Assembly (NCBI GenBank): GCA_016721845.1
Contig: JADKHK010000005.1
Span: forward strand, 297,001 to 361,000
DNA: 64,000 bases
Source of the DNA: Lysobacterales bacterium
GTDB taxonomy: Bacteria; Pseudomonadota; Gammaproteobacteria; Xanthomonadales; Ahniellaceae
Direction: 5' to 3'
The translations under genes and the position numbers were made by a program. Position 1 is the stretch's first letter, and the number at the start of each line of letters is the position of its first letter. Below, in pieces: positions 15,348 through 23,349 of this stretch. The notes beneath the pieces were generated by a model. It did no database searches and was not told the origin of the DNA. It worked only from the letters and a program-made list of their open reading frames with translations.

Positions 15348-16196
15348 ATGCAGATCGTACGCAAGCGTTTCGGGCTCGGCCGCATTCTGACGGCGGCTTC
15401 ATTGTTGATCGGGCCCGTGGTGGCCCAGGCGGCCGTCACGGTTGCGTTGGCGGCCAGCAACTTGACGCCGGTCGCCGGCGGCGGCGCCTTCGGCTACACC
15501 GTGACGCTGGCGAACCCGGACCCCGGCGCAGCCACCAATGTGGTGATGACCCTGCCGCTGCCGCCGGGCATCTGGTTCGAGAATCTGACCGTCAGCGGTG
15601 CGCAGGCAGGCGCCTTCAGCTGCGTCGGTCCGGGCGTGGACGACAACGGTTCGGTCGTGTGTCGATCAGCAAGCTTCGTGGCCGGTGGTGCGGTGACGAT
15701 CGACGTGGTCGTGTCCACCGACCCCGATCTGTCGGGTGGTGTACGCACGGCGACCGCACGCGTGGTGGCCGGTGGTAGCCAGAACACAGCGAGTCGGCAG
15801 GTGACCGTGCAGAACAGTGCCGCACTCTCGCTCATCGTCGCCGCGACCGACTCGGCGGCGCCAGGCACGCGCGCCACGATGCTGGTGTCGATCAACAACG
15901 GCGCATTGTCGTCCGCAGTCAACGGGGTGTTCTCGATGGTGTTGCCGGCCGAGGTCCAGTTCGCCAGCCTTCATGGCACCCGGTCGTTCGCCGATGCCTG
16001 CAGCTACAACCCCGACACCCGCGAAGTCCGCTGCAGCATGAGCCGTGTTCCTACCGGGCTCCATTCCCTCACCCTGAATCTCGACGTGTTGCCGAACCAG
16101 CCCAATGGCAGCGCCCAGTTCTCGGCGGCGCTGACCGCGGGAGTCGGTTCGGTGAACGGTTCACCCGCGATTTCCGCCATCACCATCAGTCCCTGA
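15348..16196 (+). CDS. Exported DUF11-like repeat protein
   Basis: A 282-residue protein with signal sequence (basic start MQIVRKRFGLGR, then a hydrophobic run ending VVAQA). Two beta-sandwich units follow, of the kind annotated as DUF11 / conserved repeat domain: SNLTPVAGGGAFGYTVTLANP and LPLPPGIWFENLTVSG. The next gene product is a paralogue (same SSNLAPVAGGAAFSYTMTLGN opening). This copy ends in AISAITISP without the GFE tail carried by its neighbour. Function unknown, probably cell-envelope or secreted. Confidence 0.75.
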   Translation: MQIVRKRFGLGRILTAASLLIGPVVAQAAVTVALAASNLTPVAGGGAFGYTVTLANPDPGAATNVVMTLPLPPGIWFENLTVSGAQAGAFSCVGPGVDDNGSVVCRSASFVAGGAVTIDVVVSTDPDLSGGVRTATARVVAGGSQNTASRQVTVQNSAALSLIVAATDSAAPGTRATMLVSINNGALSSAVNGVFSMVLPAEVQFASLHGTRSFADACSYNPDTREVRCSMSRVPTGLHSLTLNLDVLPNQPNGSAQFSAALTAGVGSVNGSPAISAITISP

Positions 16197-16205
16197 GGCC
16201 GCGCG

Positions 16206-16961
16206 ATGAGTCCGTTCGCAATACGCCGCTTCAGTGGTCGCATCGCCACGCTGGTGATCGCTGCGGTCTCGTTCGATGCGCTGGCGGCTGTCAGCGTCGG
16301 ATTGTCCAGCAGCAATCTCGCGCCGGTAGCCGGTGGTGCCGCCTTTTCGTACACGATGACGCTCGGCAATGATTCCTTGGTCGGCGCCAGCTACGCGACC
16401 TTGACGTTGCCGCCGAACGCACGCTTTCTCGGCGCAACCATCGCAGGCACCGACGCCGGGCGCTGGGCTTGCGAAACCCCCGACTACGACACCAACGGAT
16501 TGGTCGTCTGCGAGGGCGGCATCCTGCCCGCGAACAGCGCTGCCACAGTCACCGTGGTCGCCCATTTCGACGAGGGCATGGCCGGTGGCGTTCGAGTCAC
16601 GACCGCACGCTTCACCGCATCGGGCCAGGAGGCGAATGCGCAGTTGCTGCAAAACGTCACCAACAATGCAAACGTCTCCACGGCCAGCATCGAAGCCTGG
16701 GAAGGGCGCCGCCTGTACCGGACCGCGCAGGTCCTGGTCGCCGGCAGCAGTTCGGCGATCGGGGTGCTGCATTCGGAAGCCTTGCCTGCGGATGCCGAAC
16801 TGCTGTTCCTCAGTGCCACCCGCGACCTCGACAACCAATGTCGACTCGATCCCGACGCGCATACGGTCGATTGCATCGCCCCACGACTCGCGCCCGGCTT
16901 GCATCAATTGACCCTGGTCGCCGAAGTGCCGGACCGCATGTTCGCGGACGGATTCGAGTAA
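16206..16961 (+). CDS. Exported DUF11-like protein with C-terminal GFE motif
   Basis: A 251-residue protein with a signal peptide ending near SFDALA and the same DUF11-like fold as the preceding gene product, from which it is separated by only 9 bases. Paralogy is visible in the opening blocks and in GVRVTTARF versus GVRTATARV. Paired cysteines occur in RWACETPDYD and VVCEGG and again later. The C-terminus is PDRMFADGFE. The tandem duplication with and without the tag parallels the small-protein pair at 9.5-10 kb. Confidence 0.75.
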   Translation: MSPFAIRRFSGRIATLVIAAVSFDALAAVSVGLSSSNLAPVAGGAAFSYTMTLGNDSLVGASYATLTLPPNARFLGATIAGTDAGRWACETPDYDTNGLVVCEGGILPANSAATVTVVAHFDEGMAGGVRVTTARFTASGQEANAQLLQNVTNNANVSTASIEAWEGRRLYRTAQVLVAGSSSAIGVLHSEALPADAELLFLSATRDLDNQCRLDPDAHTVDCIAPRLAPGLHQLTLVAEVPDRMFADGFE

Positions 16962-16966
16962 GTGAC

Positions 16967-17728
16967 TCAGTCGTGTCGCGCCGGTGCGCGGGCGATGACG
17001 TAGACGCTGACGTCGCGAGCGCCGGCCAGCTTCAGCGCGCGGGCGCATTCATGGGCGGTGGCGGCGGTGGTGGCGACGTCGTCGATCAGGGCGATGTGGC
17101 GGTCGCGCACGCGGGCGGGGTCGGCGACGAAGGCGTCGCGGACATTCCGGCGGCGTGCGGCGGCGTCGAGTTCGGACTGGGCCGCGGTGGCACGGGCGCG
17201 TGCGAGGGCGGCGGCGTCGATGCGCAGGCCGATGGCGGGCGCAAGGCGCCTGGCGAGTTCCAGCGACTGGTTGTAGCCGCGCTCGCGCAGGCGCTGCGCG
17301 TGCAGCGGCACCGGCACGAGCAGGTCCGGGCGCGTGGCGGCATCTGCCAATCGTTTGGCCAGGGCGTCGCCGAGCAGATCCGCCAACAACACGCCGGCGG
17401 CGAGGTCATGGTGAAACTTGAAGCGTGTAATCAGGCCGTCGAGCGGATAGGCATAACGCAGCGGGGCCACCAGGCGGTCGAACGCGGGTGGATGTTGTTG
17501 GCATTCGCCGCAGTGTTCGGTCGACGCCACCAAGGGCAGCGCGCACTGCGCGCACTGGCTGCGATTCCATGGCAGGTCGGCTGCACAGGGCGCGCAAAGC
17601 TCTCGACCCGCCATCCCCGGCCCGCCGCACAGCAGGCAGCGCGGCGGCAGCAGGTGCAACGACAGGCGGCGCAGCCAGCCGTCAACCGGATTCAAACGAT
17701 GCGCGTTGACAGGGGGAGTCGGGTCCAT
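16967..17728 (-). CDS. comF: ComF family phosphoribosyltransferase-like protein
   Basis: A 253-residue protein. N-terminal zinc-finger-like cysteine pairs (CLLCGG, CAPC, CAQC, CGEC) precede a type I PRTase domain. Its PRPP-binding motif ALIDDVATTAATA stands where the family usually has VDDVxTTGAT, and RGYNQSLELARRL is the other ComF hallmark. ComF is needed for DNA uptake in competent bacteria. ATG 17728 is chosen because the family N-terminus starts a few residues later. An open frame extends far upstream but is antisense to bioB. The divergent comF/bioB arrangement with a 48-base gap is common in this lineage. Confidence 0.88.
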   Translation of the reverse strand: MDPTPPVNAHRLNPVDGWLRRLSLHLLPPRCLLCGGPGMAGRELCAPCAADLPWNRSQCAQCALPLVASTEHCGECQQHPPAFDRLVAPLRYAYPLDGLITRFKFHHDLAAGVLLADLLGDALAKRLADAATRPDLLVPVPLHAQRLRERGYNQSLELARRLAPAIGLRIDAAALARARATAAQSELDAAARRRNVRDAFVADPARVRDRHIALIDDVATTAATAHECARALKLAGARDVSVYVIARAPARHD

Positions 17729-17776
17729 AGACTGCGCGGACTGTAGCGCGGTCGGTCCGCGTGTTCGGAGCGGATC

Positions 17777-18850
17777 ATGACGATGGAATCGATGGGCGGT
17801 TGCGGTACGGGGTGCGGTTGCGCGGGCGGCAAGGCTGAATTGCGCAACATCGACGACGGCCTGCGTCACGACTGGTCGCAGGGCGAAATCGAAGCCCTGT
17901 TCGCGGCCCCGTTCAATGAGCTGATGCATCAGGCGCAGTCGGTGCATCGCACGTATCACGATCCGAATGCGGTGCAGGTGTCGACCCTGCTGTCGATCAA
18001 GACCGGCGCCTGTCCCGAGGACTGCGCCTATTGCCCGCAGAGCGCGCGTTACGACACAGGACTGAAGGCCGAGAAGCTGATGCCGCTCGACGCCGTCGTC
18101 GCCAAGGCCAAGCAGGCAAAAGAGGCCGGCGCCTCGCGTTTCTGCATGGGCGCGGCCTGGCGTTCGCCGAAGGACAAGGACATCGCGCAGGTGAATGCGA
18201 TGGTCAGCGCGGTCAAGGCACTCGGGCTGGAAACCTGCGCCACGCTCGGCATGCTGACACGCGAGCAGGCCGCATCGCTGAAATCGGCCGGGCTCGACTA
18301 CTACAACCACAATCTCGATACCTCGCCCGAGTTCTACGGCGACATCATCACGACACGCTGCTACCAGGATCGCCTCGACACGCTCGCGCATGTGCGCGAT
18401 GTCGGCATGAAGACCTGCTGCGGCGGCATTGTCGGCATGGGCGAGACCCGCGCCGATCGCGCCAGCTTCATCCGCGCGTTGGCGAACCTGCCGGCGCATC
18501 CCGATTCGGTGCCGATCAATCGCCTCGTGAAGGTCGCCGGCACGCCGCTGGCTGAAGAGCGCGATCTCGACGCCTTCGAATTCGTGCGCACGATCGCGGT
18601 GGCTCGCATCACCATGCCGGCGTCGATGGTCCGGCTCTCGGCCGGCCGCGAAGCGATGAGCGAGGAGTTGCAGGCGCTGTGTTTCCTCGCCGGTGCCAAT
18701 TCGATCTTCTACGGCGAGAAGCTGCTGACCACCGGCAATCCGGACACCGAAGCCGACCGCGCGCTGTTCGACAAGCTCGGCCTGAAGCCGCTGGTCGTGG
18801 TCGCGCATTCCGACACCGTGCACGCCGAGATCGTCGAGCGCGCGGCTTGA
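17777..18850 (+). CDS. bioB: Biotin synthase
   Basis: A 357-residue radical-SAM enzyme that inserts sulfur into dethiobiotin. The [4Fe-4S] motif is CPEDCAYC (Cys79, Cys83, Cys86) and the core STLLSIKTGACPEDC is canonical. Compared with E. coli BioB it has about 26 extra N-terminal residues, including a Gly/Cys-rich stretch with Cys9, Cys13 and Cys15. GGAGCGG precedes the ATG at 17777; ATGs at codons 3 and 6 are alternatives that would still keep the cysteines. It is the first gene of an overlapping operon with bioF, an ACT gene, bioH and bioC. bioA and bioD are not in the window. Confidence 0.96.
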   Translation: MTMESMGGCGTGCGCAGGKAELRNIDDGLRHDWSQGEIEALFAAPFNELMHQAQSVHRTYHDPNAVQVSTLLSIKTGACPEDCAYCPQSARYDTGLKAEKLMPLDAVVAKAKQAKEAGASRFCMGAAWRSPKDKDIAQVNAMVSAVKALGLETCATLGMLTREQAASLKSAGLDYYNHNLDTSPEFYGDIITTRCYQDRLDTLAHVRDVGMKTCCGGIVGMGETRADRASFIRALANLPAHPDSVPINRLVKVAGTPLAEERDLDAFEFVRTIAVARITMPASMVRLSAGREAMSEELQALCFLAGANSIFYGEKLLTTGNPDTEADRALFDKLGLKPLVVVAHSDTVHAEIVERAA

Positions 18851-20013
18851 TCTCCCTTGCGACCCGCGCCCGCGCACGCGTCGCTGAGCGCGCCGCGGCC
18901 GGCTTGCGTCGGGTCGTGCGCGAAGTCGACCAGGCGAGCGGCGTGCACCTGCGCATCGACGGCCGTGCGCTGATCTCGTTCGCGAGCAATGACTACCTTG
19001 GTCTCGCGCAACATCCGGACGTGGTCCGCGCGATGCAGGAGGCCGCGAATCACTGGGGCGTCGGCAGCACCGCCGCGCACCTGCTCGGCGGCCATCGCGG
19101 CCCGCATGCGCAGCTCGAACGCGAGGTCGCGCAGTGGTTGGGCTATGAATCGGCGCTGTTGTTCTCGACCGGCTATCTCGCCAATCTCGGCGTCATCGCC
19201 GGGCTGATGCAGCGCGGCGATGTCTGCGTGCAGGACAAGCTCAACCATGCCTGCCTGATCGATGGCGCCCAGCTCGCGGGCTGCACGTTGCGGCGATATC
19301 CGCACAACGACGTCGATGCGGCGGCACGTCAGCTCGACCGTGCCGGCGATGCACCGGCGCTGCTCGCGACCGATGGCGTGTTCTCGATGGATGGCGACCT
19401 GGCGCCCTTGTCCGAACTGGCGGCGCGAGCGCGTGAACGCGACGCCTTGCTGTTCGTCGACGATGCGCATGGTTTCGGCGTGCTCGGCGCCGATGGTCAG
19501 GGCAGTCCCGAGCACTTCGGTCTCGGTGCCGAAGATGTGCCGCTGCGCATGGTCACGCTCGGCAAGGCGGTGGGTTGCGGCGGCGCCCTCGTGCTCGGGT
19601 CGCAGGTACTGATCGATGCCTTGATCCAGTTCGCGCGGCCGTTCGTGTACACGACGGCGCTGTCTCCGGCGATCGCAGCGGCGGCGTCCACGGCCATCGC
19701 GATCATCCGTCGTGAACCGGAGCGGCGCGCGCATCTCCGCGACTTGATTGCGCGGTTTCGCAGTGGCGCGACCCAGCTCGGCTACACGCTGATGGACTCG
19801 GTCACGCCGATCCAGCCCTTGCTCATCGGGGACACGGAAGCGGCGCTCGCACTGAGCGACGCCCTGATGTCTCGCGGCTGGTATGTGCCGGCGATCCGCC
19901 CGCCGACGGTGCCCGCAGGGAGCGCGCGGCTGCGCGTAACCCTGTCCGCCGCGCACACGGCCGCGCAGATCGATGGCTTGCTCGCTGCATTGAACGACGC
20001 GAGGCAGTCATGA
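18847..20013 (+). CDS. bioF: 8-amino-7-oxononanoate synthase
   Basis: A 388-residue PLP enzyme (E. coli 384) condensing pimeloyl-ACP with alanine. Family blocks are FASNDYLGLAQHP, GSTAAHLLGGH, DDAHGFGVLG and the PLP-lysine region MVTLGKAVGCGGA. No ATG is available at the expected position. A TTG at 18847 overlaps the bioB stop (TTGA) and gives the right length. A longer open frame upstream lies wholly inside bioB and is not credible. Confidence 0.94.
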   Translation: MISLATRARARVAERAAAGLRRVVREVDQASGVHLRIDGRALISFASNDYLGLAQHPDVVRAMQEAANHWGVGSTAAHLLGGHRGPHAQLEREVAQWLGYESALLFSTGYLANLGVIAGLMQRGDVCVQDKLNHACLIDGAQLAGCTLRRYPHNDVDAAARQLDRAGDAPALLATDGVFSMDGDLAPLSELAARARERDALLFVDDAHGFGVLGADGQGSPEHFGLGAEDVPLRMVTLGKAVGCGGALVLGSQVLIDALIQFARPFVYTTALSPAIAAAASTAIAIIRREPERRAHLRDLIARFRSGATQLGYTLMDSVTPIQPLLIGDTEAALALSDALMSRGWYVPAIRPPTVPAGSARLRVTLSAAHTAAQIDGLLAALNDARQS

Positions 20014-20399
20014 CCGGCGAGACCCAGCTGACCGTGCTGCTGCGCACGCTGGCGCCGGAACGGCAGCCCGGCGACTACGTTTATGCCACGCTGCCGGCGC
20101 TGCAAGCCGAGCTCGACCCGATCCTGCTGTTTCGGGAGTCGGAAGGCTGGACCCACGTGCTGCGCCGCGAGGTTGCGGATGCGGCGGGGCTTGCGTACAC
20201 CTTCCCCTGCGCCTGGCTGACCTTGCGGGTGCATTCGTCCCTGCAGGCGGTCGGGCTGACCGCCGCCGTCGCGGACGCGTTGGCCGATGCCGGCATCGCC
20301 TGCAATGCCGTGGCGGCGTACTATCACGATCATCTGTTCGTGCCGCTGGATCGCGCCGACGAGGCGAGCGACATCCTGCGGCGACTGTCGCGGAGCTGA
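20010..20399 (+). CDS. ACT-domain protein within the biotin operon
   Basis: A 129-residue protein resembling the small stand-alone ACT-domain family (COG3602-like). FRESEGWTHVLRREVADAAG is followed by FPCAWLTLRVHSSL, and the glycine-rich turn and helix VGLTAAVADALADAGI precede AAYYHDHLFVPLDRADEA. ACT domains bind amino acids or other small ligands. Its ATG overlaps the bioF stop (ATGA) and the next gene, bioH, starts 3 bases after its stop, so it belongs to the biotin transcript. A role in sensing biotin precursors or alanine is possible but unproven. Confidence 0.8.
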   Translation: MTGETQLTVLLRTLAPERQPGDYVYATLPALQAELDPILLFRESEGWTHVLRREVADAAGLAYTFPCAWLTLRVHSSLQAVGLTAAVADALADAGIACNAVAAYYHDHLFVPLDRADEASDILRRLSRS

Positions 20400-20402
20400 G
20401 AC

Positions 20403-21176
20403 ATGCATATCGATACCTATGGTCACGGTGCCAACACCTCGGTCGTGTTGCTGCACGGCTGGGCCATGCACGGCGGGCTGTTCAAGACCTTGGCCGAGCG
20501 CCTCGCCAGGCACGCGAACGTGCATGTCGTCGACCTGCCCGGACATGGCTACAGCCGCGAGGGCGAGGACGGGTTCGATCTGGCCGACTGTGTCGAACGG
20601 CTGTCGCATTTGCTGCCGCCGTCGATCTGGGTCGGATGGTCGCTCGGCGGACTGGTGGCGTTGCGCGCCGCCTTGACCCCCGCAGCCCAGGTGCGCGGTC
20701 TCGGCATGTTGTGTGCATCGCCGTGTTTTGTCTCGAACGGTGCTTGGCAGCATGGCGTCGCGATGGCGACGCTGCAGCAATTCGGCAGCGATCTTGCAAC
20801 CGACTATCGCGGCACCATCGAACGCTTTCTGGCCCTGGAGGCGCTGGGTGACGACAACGCGCAGGCTTGCCTGCGCGAGTTGCAGGACCACGTGTTCGAT
20901 CGCGGCGAGCCTGGCACCGCCGTGCTTGAAATGGGCCTGTATGCGCTGGAGCACACCGATTATCGCGACCGCCTGTCGCAACTGACGTGTCCCAGCGTCT
21001 GGGTGCCGGGCGGGCGTGATCGACTGGTGCCCTGGCAGGCGATGGAATGGGCTGCGGAAGCGGCACGCGGGCGATATCACCGCATTGCCGGCGCCGCCCA
21101 TGCGCCGTTCCTGACGCATCTGGCCGAAGTGACTGCGCAGATCGACTACCTGATCCGCGAGGTCGAAGCCGGATGA
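20403..21176 (+). CDS. bioH: Pimeloyl-[ACP] methyl ester carboxylesterase
   Basis: A 257-residue alpha/beta hydrolase that frees pimeloyl-ACP from its methyl ester, ending the disguised fatty-acid elongation started by BioC. The opening YGHGANTSVVLLHGWAMHGG and DLPGHGYS match BioH, the nucleophile is Ser80 in GWSLGG, and the His is in GAAHAPFLTH. Its length equals E. coli BioH. The stop overlaps bioC by ATGA, and the bioH-bioC pairing supports the assignment over a generic hydrolase. Confidence 0.93.
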   Translation: MHIDTYGHGANTSVVLLHGWAMHGGLFKTLAERLARHANVHVVDLPGHGYSREGEDGFDLADCVERLSHLLPPSIWVGWSLGGLVALRAALTPAAQVRGLGMLCASPCFVSNGAWQHGVAMATLQQFGSDLATDYRGTIERFLALEALGDDNAQACLRELQDHVFDRGEPGTAVLEMGLYALEHTDYRDRLSQLTCPSVWVPGGRDRLVPWQAMEWAAEAARGRYHRIAGAAHAPFLTHLAEVTAQIDYLIREVEAG

Positions 21177-22060
21177 GGCTGGACGTGCAGCGCGTGCGCC
21201 GCGCGTTCTCGCGCGCGGCGCCGGCCTACGACGCCATCGCGACCTTGCAGCACCAGGTCGAAGCGGAATTGCTGGATCGGCTCGACCTGCTCAAGGACGC
21301 GCCGCAGCGCATCCTCGATGTCGGCGCCGGGCCGGGCCGCGCCAGCGCGGCGATGCGCAAGCGTTTCCCGAAGGCCGAGGTGATCGCACTCGATCTGGCC
21401 CTGCCGATGCTGCGCGAGGCGAAGTCGCGTGCCGGCTGGTGGAAGCCGTTTCGTCGCGTCTGCGGCGATGCGCGCGCCTTGCCGATCGCCGACCAGAGCG
21501 TCGATCTGATCTTTTCCAGCCTGTGCCTGCAATGGTGCGAAGACCTGGAGGCGGTGTTCGACGAATTCCGGCGCGTGCTGCGCCCGGGCGGCTGGCTGCT
21601 GTGCTCGACCTTCGGCCCGGACACATTGACCGAGCTGCGCCAGAGCTGGGCCGCGGTCGACGACGACCCGCACGTCAATGTCTTCATCGACATGCACGAC
21701 GTCGGCGACCGCCTGCTTGCCGCCGGTTTCCGCGATCCGATGCTCGACGTCGAGCATTACGACCTGCGTTACTCCGACCCGAAGATCCTGATGCGCGAAC
21801 TCAAGGGCATCGGTGCCGGCAACGCGGACGCCGAGCGCGCCCGTGGCCTCACCGGCAAGCGCAAGCTCGCGACCCTGCTCGCCGCCTACGAAGGCTTCCG
21901 CGGTGACGATGGCCGGTATCGAGCCAGCTACGAAGTCGTCTACGCCCAGGCCCTGGCGCCCGATGCCTCGCAGCCGCGCCGCCGCGGCGGCACCGACATC
22001 GCCGCGGTGTCGATCGACAGCCTGAGGGCGCAGTTGAAAGCGCGGCGTCGGGAAAGCTAA
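21173..22060 (+). CDS. bioC: Malonyl-[ACP] O-methyltransferase
   Basis: A 295-residue SAM-dependent methyltransferase that methylates malonyl-ACP to start pimelate synthesis. Motif I is LDVGAGPGRAS, motif II IALDLALPML, and FSSLCLQWCED followed by RVLRPGGWLL is typical of BioC. The opening RRAFSRAAPAYDAIATLQHQV is the BioC N-terminus (FxxAAxxYDxxAxLQ). The ATG at 21173 overlaps the bioH stop. About 30 residues of basic C-terminal tail (SQPRRRGGTDIAAVSI onwards) also occur in other BioC proteins. Confidence 0.93.
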   Translation: MRLDVQRVRRAFSRAAPAYDAIATLQHQVEAELLDRLDLLKDAPQRILDVGAGPGRASAAMRKRFPKAEVIALDLALPMLREAKSRAGWWKPFRRVCGDARALPIADQSVDLIFSSLCLQWCEDLEAVFDEFRRVLRPGGWLLCSTFGPDTLTELRQSWAAVDDDPHVNVFIDMHDVGDRLLAAGFRDPMLDVEHYDLRYSDPKILMRELKGIGAGNADAERARGLTGKRKLATLLAAYEGFRGDDGRYRASYEVVYAQALAPDASQPRRRGGTDIAAVSIDSLRAQLKARRRES

Positions 22061-22084
22061 CCGATTCTGCCCGGTCGCCATCCC

Positions 22085-22633
22085 ATGCGCATGCTGACCG
22101 GTTTCATGCGGACCTCGCCGCGACCCGAGGACGAATTCCGTGACCTGATCGCCCGCCGCGGCGCGCGCATGCAGGCGGCCTGCCTGCGCATCACGCGCGA
22201 TCCGGCGCTGGCCGAGGACGCGGTGCAGGAGGCGTTGCTGAAGGCCTGGCGCGCGCGCGACCAGTTTCGCGGCGAAGCCGAGCGTGACACCTGGTTGCAT
22301 CGCATTGCCATCAACGCGGCGCTGGAACTGGTGCGGCGGCGCGGGCCGATGGCGGATCTCGACGTCGATGCACCCGAATACGACACACCCGGCAGCGATG
22401 ATCCGGCGAAAATGCATCTGCGTACCGCCTTCGGTGTCGACACCGGTGCGGCGATGGCGCGGCTGACCGAGATGGAACGCGTCTGCTTCGTGCTCAAGCA
22501 CATCGAACAATGGAAGCTCGACGAGATCGCGACGCATCTCGATCGCAGCATCAACAGTATCAAGCAGGCGCTGTTTCGCGGCGTCGGCAAGCTGCGCGGC
22601 GAACTTGCGCATTGGCAGGAGGATTCCCGATGA
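22085..22633 (+). CDS. RNA polymerase sigma factor, ECF type
   Basis: A 182-residue two-domain sigma factor. Region 2 is recognisable in LAEDAVQEALLKAWRARDQF and DTWLHRIAINAALELVRRR. Region 4 is the HTH KLDEIATHLDRSINSIKQAL. No clear ribosome binding site separates the ATGs at 22085, 22091 and 22106; the first is given. Its stop overlaps the next gene's ATG, which encodes a single-pass membrane protein with the expected shape of an anti-sigma factor. Two exported HEAT-repeat proteins follow. The target promoters are unknown. Confidence 0.88.
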   Translation: MRMLTGFMRTSPRPEDEFRDLIARRGARMQAACLRITRDPALAEDAVQEALLKAWRARDQFRGEAERDTWLHRIAINAALELVRRRGPMADLDVDAPEYDTPGSDDPAKMHLRTAFGVDTGAAMARLTEMERVCFVLKHIEQWKLDEIATHLDRSINSIKQALFRGVGKLRGELAHWQEDSR

Positions 22634-23328
22634 TTTCCGATGACGATCTGCTGCTGTTCCACTGGCAGGATGGCCTCGACGACACGCGTCGACACGAGAT
22701 CGCCGATGCGCTGGCCCGCGACGCCGCGCTCGGTGCGCGGTATGCGCGTCTGGTCGCCGAACTGGCGCGCTTCGGTCATGTGCCCGAGCCACAGATCGAT
22801 GCCGTGCTGCAGGCGCGCTGGGCGCGTGCCATCCGCGATGACGCGTCGAAGCAACGCGCGCGACCACGCTGGTTCGTGCCGCTGGCGCTGGCCGCAGGTG
22901 TCGGCGCACTCGCGATCGTCGGACCGCAATGGCGCAAGACCGAAGTCGATCCGCCGATCGCGACGCCGACACCGGTCGCGGCTTCGCAGCGCGGCGACGA
23001 GGCGCGCATCGCGCGCAGCGTGCGCGTGCATCTGGCTGAAGCCGGCGCCGGTCTGTCGGCATGGTCCGAGCAGGCCGACGATGCGACGCGACGCGCCCTG
23101 GTGCAGCGCTGGATCGACGATCAACGTGCGCTGGCACAAGCCGCCGATGCGGCCGGCGATGCGCAACTCGCACGCACGCTGCGCGCCTTTGAACCGCTGC
23201 TGCGCGACCTCGCCAACGACGCGCCGACGGCATCGCGTGCGGAGCGCGATCAACTCGCCTTCGAATGGTCGGTGATGCAAACCAAGCTCGCGGCCTCCCC
23301 ATCCAAGCCTTCGCCATCCGGCATCTGA
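22630..23328 (+). CDS. Putative anti-sigma factor (single-pass membrane protein)
   Basis: A 232-residue protein with no domain I can name. Residues 1-75 are cytoplasmic and helical (DDLLLFHWQDGLDDTRRHE, an anti-sigma-like opening without zinc-binding cysteines). Residues about 82-98 form a membrane helix (FVPLALAAGVGALAIVG). The rest is an Ala/Asp-rich helical periplasmic part. It is coupled by ATGA to the ECF sigma gene. Position, topology and size are the reasons for the call; homology was not established. Confidence 0.65.
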   Translation: MISDDDLLLFHWQDGLDDTRRHEIADALARDAALGARYARLVAELARFGHVPEPQIDAVLQARWARAIRDDASKQRARPRWFVPLALAAGVGALAIVGPQWRKTEVDPPIATPTPVAASQRGDEARIARSVRVHLAEAGAGLSAWSEQADDATRRALVQRWIDDQRALAQAADAAGDAQLARTLRAFEPLLRDLANDAPTASRAERDQLAFEWSVMQTKLAASPSKPSPSGI

Positions 23329-23349
23329 ATCCGAATCGAGGAACCCGAC

